Shown here: positions 1 through 8,206 of the stretch, one piece after another
How positions within the stretch are numbered: the first letter of the stretch is position 1
Layout of the letters: every line of letters starts with the position of its first letter
Source: Chryseobacterium sp. MEBOG06
GTDB lineage: Bacteria; Bacteroidota; Bacteroidia; Flavobacteriales; Weeksellaceae
Assembly: GCF_021869765.1 (NCBI RefSeq)
Contig: NZ_CP084580.1
Location: 3,782,001-3,846,000, forward strand
DNA: 64,000 nt
Reading direction: 5' to 3'
Notes under the pieces: generated by a model
Told to the model about the DNA's origin: nothing
Seen by the model: the letters and a program-made list of their open reading frames with translations, nothing else
The model's database searches: none
Translations under genes and position numbers: made by a program

Positions 1-729
1 GCATCCGCCAATAAGAGCGCTTGGTATGGTAGGATACCCTGGGATAGGGAATGTAGATACCACCGGTATTGCGGAACTGACATTAGCATTCATTACTTTT
101 TCCACAGCTTCAAAGACTCCATTTCCATTAATATCAATCCATGCATTTACCGTTATAGGGCCAGCGGTGCCGGTCCACGTATTGGTTACCGAAAGTTTAT
201 TTGCCGGACTTCCTGCAAAGAACTTGACTCTACGGCCTGGATCTGTTCTGTAATCTGTGTAATTAGAAGGTCCTGAATTGCTGATCATTGGATTTGTCAC
301 TCCTGTAGAAGTTACCGTAACGTTGGAAATATGCATTATATTGGAGTCTGTAGATGCAGAAATGCAATAATTCAGAGAGGTGTAAAAAATTACTGAAGTT
401 GAAATATCCCCCGAAGCAACATCTATAATCTGCACTTCATAAGCTGTACAAGGCTGAAGGTCTGTAAATGTATACCCATTTGTATTAAATACTGATATAC
501 TGCTCCATAGATTAGGACCAACTGGCCTAAACCTCACTGCAAAGCTTGTAGCCCCTGCAATCGGATCCCACATTACCGTTGCTGAAGTAGTAGAAATGTT
601 AGAAACAACAACATTTATAGGAATTGTAAATGCTTTTTTAGTAACCGATGTTGCTGTAGAATTTTTAGATTGATACAATGAAAAAGCTCCCAATAATAGG
701 AAGGAGCAAAAAAGTAGTTTTTTGGTCAT
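1..729 (-). CDS. Secreted fibronectin type III / GEVED-domain protein, C-terminus cut off by window edge
   Basis: The reading frame runs without a stop from an ATG at 729 to the left edge, giving 243 residues of a longer protein. Residues 1-20 or so look like a signal peptide (MTKKLLFCSFLLLGAFSL). Residues about 36-118 read as a fibronectin type III domain (TTSATVMWDP, then AYEVQI). Residues about 120-243 match the GEVED pattern found in Bacteroidota surface proteins (GRRVKFFAG, VNAWIDINGNGVFE). Such proteins are normally exported by T9SS and carry a sorting domain at the missing end. The cargo role (adhesin or protease accessory) cannot be told from this part. It is divergently placed to the next gene. 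Confidence 0.8.
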   Translation of the reverse strand, partial: MTKKLLFCSFLLLGAFSLYQSKNSTATSVTKKAFTIPINVVVSNISTTSATVMWDPIAGATSFAVRFRPVGPNLWSSISVFNTNGYTFTDLQPCTAYEVQIIDVASGDISTSVIFYTSLNYCISASTDSNIMHISNVTVTSTGVTNPMISNSGPSNYTDYRTDPGRRVKFFAGSPANKLSVTNTWTGTAGPITVNAWIDINGNGVFEAVEKVMNANVSSAIPVVSTFPIPGYPTIPSALIGGC

Positions 730-901
730 AGTTATTAGTTTTAAAATCAGAATGAAAATTAATATAAAATTCAATAACTGTGTCATATTTTAACCACAAA
801 TTATTATATTTTTAAAAATGTAGAACTTACAGGCATTACGGCAATATAATTATCTGTCGAAAAGTATTTAATTTATATATTTGAAGGATCAAAAAATTTT
901 C

Positions 902-1702
902 ATGATGACTTTCATAAACAAAGCATTTTATCTGTCCGCTTTTAGTATTTTTTCTCTAGCCTTCGTTAAAGGTCAGAATAAAGTTCCTTTCGGCGTTGTA
1001 AAAGCTGAAGAAGGATACGCCAACGTAAGGGTGCATAAAGACAATTACAGAAAAATTGTAGATAAAATACGTATGCGCAAAGGGGATGTGTTTGTTTATG
1101 TAAAACCTGCTCCAGGAGAAACCGAATGGATCTGGATCAAATATCCTGAAAAACAGGATGATGACAAGCCATTTGTACGTTATGAAACGTTGGATAAAGA
1201 AGGAATGGTAAATAAGGAACGTATTGCTTACATTGATCAGCTTCCGGCTTATACTCCCTCTAAATCTAAAAACGGAAGATCCCTTATCTTCACGGACAAT
1301 TCTGATCCGAAAATCCCTACCGCTCAAAGAAGTAAAGTAGTCATTGATGTTTATCCTTCCAATGCTGGTTACCGTAAAAAGGAAAAAGATGCAGATGGGA
1401 AACTCCTTACCATAGATAAAGTAAAGCCATGGGGAATTGGGAATGATCTCCCTGAAGGAATGACGGAGATAAAGTCTATCAGAGTACAGCAACCCGGAAG
1501 AGGCTCTGTTTTTGTAAGAGAAGCTATCAAAAATATGTTCCAGCCCACAATGGATTTTGATAATGTAGGAGTAACTTCTCTTGACACTGACAATATTTTC
1601 CTTTATATGATCAATGGTACAGGAGAAAACAGATATACAACCCTTTGGACCATTAAGAAGGGAAGAGTAATCAGTCAGATTATTTATCATAATCCGGAAT
1701 AA
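902..1702 (+). CDS. Secreted hypothetical protein
   Basis: About 266 residues starting at the ATG at 902; a longer reading would need a TTG at 881, and the hydrophobic signal peptide (FINKAFYLSAFSIFSLAFVKGQ) fits the later start. The mature part begins with a pattern that could be a small SH3-like beta domain (YANVRVHKDNYRKIVDKIRMRKGD). The remainder contains no motif I recognise. It sits alone between a divergent secreted protein gene and the cobalamin riboswitch and probably acts in the periplasm or at the outer membrane. No function is assigned. Confidence 0.75.
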   Translation: MMTFINKAFYLSAFSIFSLAFVKGQNKVPFGVVKAEEGYANVRVHKDNYRKIVDKIRMRKGDVFVYVKPAPGETEWIWIKYPEKQDDDKPFVRYETLDKEGMVNKERIAYIDQLPAYTPSKSKNGRSLIFTDNSDPKIPTAQRSKVVIDVYPSNAGYRKKEKDADGKLLTIDKVKPWGIGNDLPEGMTEIKSIRVQQPGRGSVFVREAIKNMFQPTMDFDNVGVTSLDTDNIFLYMINGTGENRYTTLWTIKKGRVISQIIYHNPE

Positions 1703-1746
1703 ATTCATTATTTTTGCACCCGAAAAAGTGTAATACTTATTCATCA

Positions 1747-1907
1747 TAGAAACTGGTTTTGCCTAACCGCAAATTAAAAGGGAACCGTGTGAAAATCACG
1801 GACTGTCGCGCAACTGTAAGTAACTGTAATCTTTATCAAAGATCCACTGTGCGGGGCATGGGAAGGAGATAAAAGATGTTACAAGTCAGGAGACCTGCCT
1901 ATTTCTT
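1747..1907 (+). promoter_or_regulatory. Cobalamin (B12) riboswitch aptamer
   Basis: The conserved boxes occur in the right order: GCCTAACCGC and AAAGGGAACCGTGTGAAAATC (P2-P4 region, about 1761-1797), ACTGTCGCGCAACTGTAA (1802-1819), CCACTGTGCGGGGCATGGGAAGG split over 1844-1865, and AGTCAGGAGACCTGCC (1884-1899, B12 box). A short closing stem AGAAA/TTTCT fits 1748-1752 with 1902-1906. The aptamer family is established; the limits are approximate. The next gene on this strand is an acyl-CoA thioesterase, not the usual B12 transporter or synthesis gene. Confidence 0.93.
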
Positions 1908-1913
1908 AAACAA

Positions 1914-1937
1914 AAAACTTTCGCGATATGAAGTTTT
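1914..1937 (+). promoter_or_regulatory. Hairpin after the riboswitch, probable expression platform
   Basis: A perfect 7-bp stem (AAAACTT with AAGTTTT) closes a loop TCGCGATATG. The loop contains CGCGA, complementary to TCGCG in the aptamer (1806-1810), as expected for the loop-loop contact that switches B12 riboswitches. The ATG at 1928 lies in this loop but opens a frame of only four codons (MKFY then TGA), so the platform no longer sits on the start of a real gene. Confidence 0.5.
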
Positions 1938-2033
1938 ATTGATCTGATGGATTGTTTCGGGAATTTCCAAGGGTTCCTGTCATTATTCTGTTGTTTTGAT
2001 ACGATTTCATTTCGCTTTAATTAATAATGAAAT

Positions 2034-2417
2034 ATGACGACAGAAGAAAGAATTGAAACATCCGAAACCAGAATCTTTAAAGCGGTTTTCCCAAACACAA
2101 CCAATCATTATGATACCCTTTTCGGAGGTACTGCCATGCAGTTGATGGATGAAGTAGCTTTTATCACAGCAACACGTTTTGCAAGAAAAAGAGTGGTAAC
2201 GGTAAGCAGTGACAAGATCGATTTTAAGAAACCTATCCCGGCAGGAACTATTGTAGAGCTGATCGGAAGAGTTTCCTATGTTGGAAAAACGAGTATGAAG
2301 GTAAATGTTGAGATCTACACAGAACAGATGTATTCTTATGAAAGAGAAAAAGCAATCGTTGGTGATTTTACATTTGTAGCAATTGACGAATTCAAAAAAC
2401 CAATTCAGATTCTATAA
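2034..2417 (+). CDS. Acyl-CoA thioesterase, hotdog fold (YciA/ACOT type)
   Basis: A 127-residue single hotdog domain. The family signature is clear: TLFGGTAMQLMDE at residues 28-40 with the catalytic Asp39, then VTVSSDKIDFKKPIPAG at 55-71. These enzymes hydrolyse acyl-CoA to free acid and CoA in the cytoplasm and usually work as hexamers of this length. The only gene between the upstream cobalamin riboswitch and a strong terminator is this one, so it appears to be the riboswitch target, with about 125 nt between aptamer and ATG. Whether it acts on propionyl- or methylmalonyl-CoA is inference from that context. Confidence 0.88.
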   Translation: MTTEERIETSETRIFKAVFPNTTNHYDTLFGGTAMQLMDEVAFITATRFARKRVVTVSSDKIDFKKPIPAGTIVELIGRVSYVGKTSMKVNVEIYTEQMYSYEREKAIVGDFTFVAIDEFKKPIQIL

Positions 2418-2422
2418 TTCAT

Positions 2423-2463
2423 AAAAAAGTTTCGGGCGGCCTTTGGCCGCCCGAAACTTTTTT
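2423..2463 (+). terminator. Intrinsic terminator, strong
   Basis: A 19-bp perfect stem, A6 GTTTCGGGCGGCC, loop TTT, then the complement, ending in six T. It closes the riboswitch-thioesterase unit. Confidence 0.95.
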
Positions 2464-2584
2464 ACCTTACAATATCATCACCAAAAAATTCAGTGAATTC
2501 GTTTGTTTTTTTACTTAATTTAGCCAACCCAGGAAAAAAATAAAAAAATGTTTTTCTGCTACTAAAAACGAAGAACCTTATTCA

Positions 2585-3958
2585 ATGAAAAAACTTATCT
2601 TAATCATCGCCCTTATCCTTTCTGTTTCCATAGCAGCACAAAAAAATGTCAAAATTGAACTTCCGGAAAGTTACGAATTGGGAAATATTATTTTAGCACT
2701 TACAGAATATGGCCAAACAGATCCTTATGATGTTCAGAAGATTCCTCCGTATTATGATGAGATCATGACTTATTTTAAGCCCGTAAAAGATCACCCGTTG
2801 TTACAAAAAGTAAATTACTCGCGAAGTGATTGGAAGAAATTTCTGGGTTTCCGAACTGATTTTTATGCTTTTTCATTTGACGAAAAAGGAATACTCAAAA
2901 GAGACTATCCTTTCAATTCATTTGGACCAAAAGAAGTAGATGAAAATATTGAATTAATAAATGATTTTGTAAAAAAGTCGAATTACAGGGCTTTTTTTAA
3001 AGACCATCAACAGTTTTACAATACCTTAATCAACAATTATAAAGAGTATTATTACATCAATGATACCTATGCTTTTTTGGACAAAATTGTCGGCAAAGTA
3101 ACCGCTGAAAATACCAAAAACTATGTCATAGCAATCTCTCCTTTAGTAGGTGGACAAAATTGTCATAGAGATATCAATAGTTCATTAACCGTTGATTTTC
3201 CTGATATCGGAGAAGATCTTATCCGTGGAAATTTAAAAAATAACATTGCACGAAGAATTCTTGATAATCATACTGTATTTTCAGAAATTGATCATGGCTA
3301 TGTTAACCCTATCTCAGATCAATATTCAAAGGAAATAACAGCGGCCTTCAACTTGAACAATTGGGATAAAAAATCAGGATATCCTGGTATAAGCTCATTC
3401 AATGAATATATGACATGGGCTGTTTACGACTTATTTATCAGAGAAAAATTCCCGAAAGAAAAAACTGACAGTCTCTCTACGATCTATCACAAAGTCAATA
3501 TCCGACGTGGGTTTATTGCTCAGAATTTATTTTCTGAGAAAGTGATAGAGCTTTATAAAAAAAATAAGAGTCTGGAAAAATTATATACTCCATTGTTACA
3601 GTGGACAAAGAAAATAGGACCAAAAATCTCCCAGCCTTCTGTTTTAGATGCCAACAACAGCGACTTTGAAAAAGCGGATCTAAACAATATGGTTTTACGA
3701 TTCACAGAGCCTATGAAAAAAACATCTACCCTCCAGTTGAGATTATTCGAATACATAGATAAAAAACAAACCAGCAATACTATTATTGTCGTTAAAAATC
3801 CGGTTTGGTCTAAAGATGGGAAAGAAGTAAAGTTTAAACTTGATACTTCTTATAAGAATTTCGAACTGAGATTTTATGTATACAACAGTATGTCCGGATT
3901 TTATTCCCAAAAAGGGATTTTATTAAATCCTGACAATTTCTTATTACTGACTCAATAA
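2585..3958 (+). CDS. Secreted DUF4932-like protein, possible metalloprotease
   Basis: 457 residues with a signal peptide (KKLILIIALILSVSIAAQ). The middle part carries FSEIDHGYVNP near residue 237, an E-x-x-H-type motif followed by YVNP, and a downstream FNEYMTWAVYDLF helix near 280. This arrangement recalls DUF4932 proteins of Bacteroidota, which are suspected zinc peptidases. The C-terminal 100 residues look like a beta-sandwich (LRFTEPMKKTSTLQLRLFEY). It is transcribed alone and ends at a shared convergent terminator. The family call is from memory and moderate; catalytic activity is untested inference. Confidence 0.65.
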   Translation: MKKLILIIALILSVSIAAQKNVKIELPESYELGNIILALTEYGQTDPYDVQKIPPYYDEIMTYFKPVKDHPLLQKVNYSRSDWKKFLGFRTDFYAFSFDEKGILKRDYPFNSFGPKEVDENIELINDFVKKSNYRAFFKDHQQFYNTLINNYKEYYYINDTYAFLDKIVGKVTAENTKNYVIAISPLVGGQNCHRDINSSLTVDFPDIGEDLIRGNLKNNIARRILDNHTVFSEIDHGYVNPISDQYSKEITAAFNLNNWDKKSGYPGISSFNEYMTWAVYDLFIREKFPKEKTDSLSTIYHKVNIRRGFIAQNLFSEKVIELYKKNKSLEKLYTPLLQWTKKIGPKISQPSVLDANNSDFEKADLNNMVLRFTEPMKKTSTLQLRLFEYIDKKQTSNTIIVVKNPVWSKDGKEVKFKLDTSYKNFELRFYVYNSMSGFYSQKGILLNPDNFLLLTQ

Positions 3959-3979
3959 AAATTCCACAGATCATCTGTA

Positions 3980-4014
3980 AAAAGACACTGCTCAGCCAAT
4001 GAACAGTGTCTTTT
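3980..4014. terminator. Bidirectional terminator between convergent genes
   Basis: Stem AAAAGACACTG with CAGTGTCTTTT, 13-nt loop. T-runs lie on both sides, so it can serve both the DUF4932-like gene and the HD gene. Confidence 0.85.
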
Positions 4015-4025
4015 CCTTTTTTAAA

Positions 4026-4616
4026 TTATTTCAATACCTTTTCAGTTTCCAGATTTTGGTTCAGCAATAATTCAAAAGCCTCTCCCATTTCATCTGATGC
4101 TCTGGTGATCGCATTTTCAAGCATATTTCTGATCTGCTTTTCTGTAACACCCGCTTCTGTCCAGCTTTTTCCTGAAGTATATGAATTTAAGATAAATGGC
4201 ATAATTCTGTCGATAGCACATGCAAAAATGGCATCGGGAGTTTTTTCCTCTTCAAACTCAAGCCATAGATTAAAGAAGTCTGTACGCAAAGGCTCATCCA
4301 GAATTCCGAAGATATTTTGTGCGGAAATCTTTTCTCTATCAAACTTACCCACCATCCCTGCTTCATCAAAAAGGAACGTATCACCTGCTTCAATCTCCAC
4401 AAGATCATGAATAGAAAGCATTCTTATCACTCTCAGCAGATCAATGTCTTCACGGTTTTTTGCATATGGATAAAGGATCTGTGCCAAAATAACAATCTGC
4501 CAGGAGTGTTCCGCCGTATTCTCTCTCCGGGAGTCATCTGCATTATAATTTCTTCTCTGTACATTCTTCAAAGCATCCACTGCCAGGATAAAATCGATCT
4601 CTTTCTGTATCTTCAT
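4026..4616 (-). CDS. HD-domain phosphohydrolase (YfbR/HDDC2-like 5'-deoxynucleotidase)
   Basis: 196 residues from the ATG at 4616, one base after the stop of the upstream gene; a start eight codons earlier would overlap that gene. The metal ligands of the HD fold are visible: RRENTAEHSW (His37), SIHDLVEIEAGD (His70-Asp71) and AIDRIMPF (Asp136). HDDC2/YfbR-type proteins of this size remove phosphate from deoxynucleoside monophosphates. The tight spacing suggests co-transcription with the secreted protein gene before it, although no functional link is evident. Confidence 0.82.
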   Translation of the reverse strand: MKIQKEIDFILAVDALKNVQRRNYNADDSRRENTAEHSWQIVILAQILYPYAKNREDIDLLRVIRMLSIHDLVEIEAGDTFLFDEAGMVGKFDREKISAQNIFGILDEPLRTDFFNLWLEFEEEKTPDAIFACAIDRIMPFILNSYTSGKSWTEAGVTEKQIRNMLENAITRASDEMGEAFELLLNQNLETEKVLK

Positions 4617-4617
4617 C

Positions 4618-5316
4618 TTACTTTTCTTTATTATATTCATCTGAAGGATATACCTTCGTTTTGGTAATCCATTTATTTTTTACTTTTTCACTGGTGGTAA
4701 CTTTTATTTGGCCTTCTTCTGTCATATCTTCTTCTCTTTCCAATACTTTATCTAATCCTTTATTGGGAATCACCGCAAATTCTGTGACAAAAATCCTGCA
4801 GCAGCCTGATTTCCCTGTAGCAATTAGCCGTTTGCGTTTAGCATCCGTTTCAAACAGGCCCAGATAACCAGATCCAAGTTCAGTAAGTTCTTTACTCTTT
4901 ACAAAACCCATTTTGGTAATGTTGAATACGTATACATCATAAGAAGCTCCGCTATAGTTACCCATGCTCCCATTTCTTACTGCTATATCTTCGGTACCGT
5001 CAAAATTAAAATCTTCCATAATTACCGGACTTTGATCAGTGCTTAGCTGAATCATTTTTCCAGGAACCGCTTTTTGATCAGGATTTAAATCGAAAATGAG
5101 ATCATCGGAAACAAACGTCTGAATTTTGCTGTTTTTGTTATCGAAGAGTTCTACAGTTCCTCTGTCTTTACACCGATCATCAACACAATTCTCCATATGG
5201 ATAATCGCATTATAATTCTTTGATACATTTTTTACTTCAAATTGATATTGACCGAAACATAAGGGCCCCAATAGAAGAAAAGCAGATAAATTTCTGTAAT
5301 GATTCAAAATTTTCAT
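4618..5316 (-). CDS. Secreted XAC2610-like protein
   Basis: 232 residues with a signal peptide (NLSAFLLLGPLCFGQ). The segment EDFNFDGTEDIAV near residue 100 is an FG-GAP/EF-hand-like Asp-rich loop, followed by a Tyr-rich YDVYVFN strand, as in the XAC2610-related family of periplasmic proteins. It has two CC/CR cysteine spots (CVDDRCKDR, GCCR) that may form disulfides. First gene of a two-gene unit with the HD phosphohydrolase. The biochemical role of this family is unknown to me. Confidence 0.65.
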   Translation of the reverse strand: MKILNHYRNLSAFLLLGPLCFGQYQFEVKNVSKNYNAIIHMENCVDDRCKDRGTVELFDNKNSKIQTFVSDDLIFDLNPDQKAVPGKMIQLSTDQSPVIMEDFNFDGTEDIAVRNGSMGNYSGASYDVYVFNITKMGFVKSKELTELGSGYLGLFETDAKRKRLIATGKSGCCRIFVTEFAVIPNKGLDKVLEREEDMTEEGQIKVTTSEKVKNKWITKTKVYPSDEYNKEK

Positions 5317-5829
5317 GATAATAGTTACTGTGAATTAAGGTGTTTAAAAAAAATCTTAACAAAAATACGAATCATAACACCGATCTCAAAATCTCTTTTC
5401 ATTCCAATGTATAATACAGTTTCACACCATACTATTTTTTGAAACCGTTACCTGCTATCCATTATTACTTTTCATTCCATCGTTATTAATACTGCTACCC
5501 TGTTGTGAGTGACTGTTGCTTTTGGAATCAATAAAACAAATAACAGACCGCAAAAATTAACAGTGATTAGACTATATAGGCTTACTAAAACCTAAGATAA
5601 AATTTAAAATTCTCATAAAAGTTCTCATTTAGTGACATTTAAGAAAAACTAACTTGAAAATTATAACACTGTTTTTCAAATGGTTAAATATATTATTTTC
5701 AAAATTTCACTACTTTGTATTGCATAATACCATTTTATTTATATATCTTTGTAATGTAAAATTAGAATAGGCTCAACTAGCTAGGAGCATTTTTCTGAAA
5801 ATATAACTAATTAACAAAACTTATTAAAG
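5317..5829. other. 513-bp intergenic region, AT-rich
   Basis: It separates two divergent genes. Apart from the promoter near 5720-5751 I see no reading frame, repeat or hairpin worth naming. Confidence 0.6.
5720..5751 (+). promoter_or_regulatory. Candidate promoter for the padR-pspC pair
   Basis: TTG at 5720-5722, 21-nt spacer, and TATCTTTG at 5744-5751, a perfect match to the Bacteroidota -7 box TAnnTTTG. The start codon is 79 nt further on. Confidence 0.55.
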
Positions 5830-6159
5830 ATGAATACTGAAAATACCAAAGCGCAAATGCGAAAAGGAATTCTGGAATTCTGTATTCTAAGTCTCATCAA
5901 TAATCGCGAAATGTATGTTTCTGATCTTATTGACGAGCTGAAAAAAGGAAAACTGGATGTAGTGGAAGGGACCCTCTACCCTCTTCTTACAAGACTTAAA
6001 AACGGGGAGTTTCTCTCTTACAGATGGGAAGAGTCTACTGGGGGACCACCCAGAAAATATTATCAGATTACAGAAAAAGGAAAACTTTTCCTGGATGAAC
6101 TTCAGAATACATGGAATGAACTGACAGCCTCAGTGAACCAAATCACCCAACAAAATTAA
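5830..6159 (+). CDS. PadR family transcriptional regulator
   Basis: 109 residues, the usual size for the short PadR class. A winged helix spans the protein: KGILEFCILSLINN (helix 1), then VVEGTLYPLLTRLKNGEFL (recognition helix and turn) and GGPPRKYYQITEKG (wing), all hallmark PadR positions. It lies 11 nt before a PspC-domain membrane protein gene. In Bacteroidota this pairing is common and suggests the regulator controls its own unit, probably in response to envelope stress or a ligand; the signal is unknown. Confidence 0.93.
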   Translation: MNTENTKAQMRKGILEFCILSLINNREMYVSDLIDELKKGKLDVVEGTLYPLLTRLKNGEFLSYRWEESTGGPPRKYYQITEKGKLFLDELQNTWNELTASVNQITQQN

Positions 6160-6170
6160 AAAACAAAGCT

Positions 6171-7892
6171 ATGAACAAGACACTCTCAATAGGACTCGCA
6201 GGTTTTTCTTTTACCATAGAAGAACACGCATATATAAAGCTTAGCGATTACCTTAATGCTCTGAGAAGCTCACTGGATGCTTCGGAAGCGGATGAGGTAA
6301 TGCATGACATAGAAATAAGAATGGTGGAGATCTTCAGAGATTCACTGGGAAAACGTGAAGTGATCAATGATACCGATGTAGAAAAGGTAATTGCTCAGAT
6401 CGGAAGCCCGGAAAAAATAGAAGAACAGGAAGAGGCTTATTTTTCTGAAAAAACAACACCTAAAAACAATACCACAGGAAGCAATTATACAGACAAAAAG
6501 CAATTATTCCGTGATCCTGAAAAACAAAAGATTGCAGGGGTATGCGCAGGTTTAGCTCAGTATGTAGGAATGGATATTACTGCCATGAGAGCTATCTGGC
6601 TAGGAGTTTTTGTCTTAGGAATTTTTACAGCGGCTATTTCTTCTTCATTAATAGGACTGCTTTATATCATCCTTTGGATTGTACTTCCAAAAGCTGAAAC
6701 AGCAGCAGATTTCCTGAAAATGCAGGGAAAGCCTATGAACTTCGATAATCTTAAAAATGAGTCCAACAAACTGGTTCAGTTTGCTAATGAATCTACTCAG
6801 AGAGTCGGAGAAATCTACAACGAAAACAAGCCTTATATCAATAATGCAGGAAGCGGGATCTGGAATGTATTAAAATATATTGTAGGGGTATTACTGGTAC
6901 TGATGGCAGTAGGAAGTATCATCGGAATTTTCGTCATCTTCGGATTGTTTGGAACTGGTGCTGATTTCCCTGGAGCTAACAAAATAGAATTCTATATGGG
7001 GGAAAACGGACTTGATAAAGTTTTAGTAGCTATAATGATTCTAGGAAGTTTAATTCCGGCTATTATCTTCAGTTTATTAAGTATCAAAATCTTTTCTCCA
7101 AAAACAAAACTAAGAAATATCGGCTGGGTATTAGGAGGAATCTTCCTTTTATTACTTGGGTTGGGAGCTTATTTTGGAGTAAGTATGGCCAAGAAAAATA
7201 TGATCTACCAAGGTAATAAAGAAGATACTGAAAACATCGCAATCAATACAACATCAGATACGCTTTATGTAGACATCAAGCAGGTGAATATTCCTCAGAA
7301 TTTCAAAGCTTATGATGATGACATCTACTCTGATAAGAAAACTGTATTTGAAGAAGATTATATCTCTGTAGATGTAACAAGAAAGCCAGATATCAAAACA
7401 CCTTATCTGATTATCAAAAAAGAGGGAGAGGGATACAATGTGCCGGTGCAGGTAACAGTTCCTGTAGAAATAATAGGAAATAAGGTAATGCTTCCCAACT
7501 TCATTAAATATCCTTATGAACAAAGATTCAGAAATTACAGAGTGGATTACGAACTTGTAGTTCCTCAGAGAACAATAGTAATTCCTGTGAAGAAAGATCA
7601 TATCAGCTTTGATGGAGATCTGAATGGAGACGGTATTAATGACAATGATCAGGACGAATCTGAGAACCACAACGGTATCAGAATTGAAAAAAATAAGATC
7701 ACGGTGAACGGTTCAAGCATTGAATATAATTCTGATGATAAAGACAGCATCATCATCAATGGTAAAAAAGTTCCAAATAACCAGGCAAAGAAAGTAATTG
7801 ATTCTGTAGCGTCCAACATCAAGAAAATAAACAAAGATGTGGACATCAAAATCAAAGACGGGAAAAACGAAATTTCCATACAAACTAAATAA
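6171..7892 (+). CDS. PspC-domain membrane protein with N-terminal HAAS-like domain
   Basis: 573 residues. Residues about 15-90 resemble the HAAS/DUF1700 helical domain (YLNALRSSLDASEADEVMHDIEIRM). Residues about 107-172 are a PspC domain (LFRDPEKQKIAGVCAGLAQYVG followed by a membrane segment ending LYIILWIVLP). Three further membrane segments lie near 232-258, 283-305 and 314-337. The C-terminal 220 residues form a soluble part rich in Lys, Asp and Asn. PspC proteins belong to envelope-stress responses. Co-transcribed with the PadR gene just upstream. The soluble C-terminal region is a Bacteroidota extension of unknown role. Confidence 0.9.
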   Translation: MNKTLSIGLAGFSFTIEEHAYIKLSDYLNALRSSLDASEADEVMHDIEIRMVEIFRDSLGKREVINDTDVEKVIAQIGSPEKIEEQEEAYFSEKTTPKNNTTGSNYTDKKQLFRDPEKQKIAGVCAGLAQYVGMDITAMRAIWLGVFVLGIFTAAISSSLIGLLYIILWIVLPKAETAADFLKMQGKPMNFDNLKNESNKLVQFANESTQRVGEIYNENKPYINNAGSGIWNVLKYIVGVLLVLMAVGSIIGIFVIFGLFGTGADFPGANKIEFYMGENGLDKVLVAIMILGSLIPAIIFSLLSIKIFSPKTKLRNIGWVLGGIFLLLLGLGAYFGVSMAKKNMIYQGNKEDTENIAINTTSDTLYVDIKQVNIPQNFKAYDDDIYSDKKTVFEEDYISVDVTRKPDIKTPYLIIKKEGEGYNVPVQVTVPVEIIGNKVMLPNFIKYPYEQRFRNYRVDYELVVPQRTIVIPVKKDHISFDGDLNGDGINDNDQDESENHNGIRIEKNKITVNGSSIEYNSDDKDSIIINGKKVPNNQAKKVIDSVASNIKKINKDVDIKIKDGKNEISIQTK

Positions 7893-7901
7893 TTAACTTC
7901 A

Positions 7902-7962
7902 GAGAGTGGTAGAAGGTGTGAATGGATGGCAACCGTTTGAAATTCACACCCTTCTTCTCTCA
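7902..7962. terminator. Long inverted repeat after the pspC gene
   Basis: AGAAGGTGTGAAT (7911-7923) pairs with ATTCACACCCTTCT (7942-7955) with one bulge, extended by GAGAG/CTCTC. There is no T-run after it, so termination on the plus strand is uncertain. Confidence 0.4.
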
Positions 7963-8066
7963 GAAAAGTGAAAAAAAAACAATATTTAGTTCTCCATGTA
8001 AAAAAAAAGTTTTAATTTCGTAAAGCTAAATTATAATAACCAATTAACAAAAAACACAGCCTTATC

Positions 8067-8129
8067 ATGATACAATTTGCAATGGAATTCGTAATGAAAA
8101 TCGTAGATTTAATTAACGGTTTGTTTTAA
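8067..8129 (+). CDS. Possible 20-residue amphipathic peptide gene
   Basis: ATG to TAA, 21 codons, encoding MIQFAMEFVMKIVDLINGLF. Polar residues Q3, E7, K11, D14 and G18 fall on one face of a helix and everything else is hydrophobic, as in membrane-active or membrane-anchored peptides. A weak promoter (TTC, 20 nt, TAATTTCG at 8013-8020) lies 47 nt upstream and a clear terminator follows at 8156-8187, so the unit looks self-contained. I do not recognise a family. Expression is not shown by the sequence; a chance frame is possible. Confidence 0.4.
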   Translation: MIQFAMEFVMKIVDLINGLF

Positions 8130-8155
8130 GAGCGATAATATTTCAATATATTTGT

Positions 8156-8187
8156 AAAGTATAACCAAAATATGGTTATACTTTTTT
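8156..8187 (+). terminator. Intrinsic terminator
   Basis: An 11-bp stem AAAGTATAACC with GGTTATACTTT, 7-nt loop, ending in T-rich DNA. It ends the small-peptide unit. A box TATATTTG at 8147-8154 just before it could be a promoter for the acyltransferase gene, in which case the hairpin would lie in that gene's leader. Confidence 0.7.
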
Positions 8188-8206
8188 GTTTTTAATCCAA
8201 GAATCT

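Noticed and set aside
956..1747. 263-codon minus-strand frame opposite the secreted protein gene
   Set aside because: Shadow frame with low-complexity composition; the plus-strand frame has a signal peptide and better codon use.
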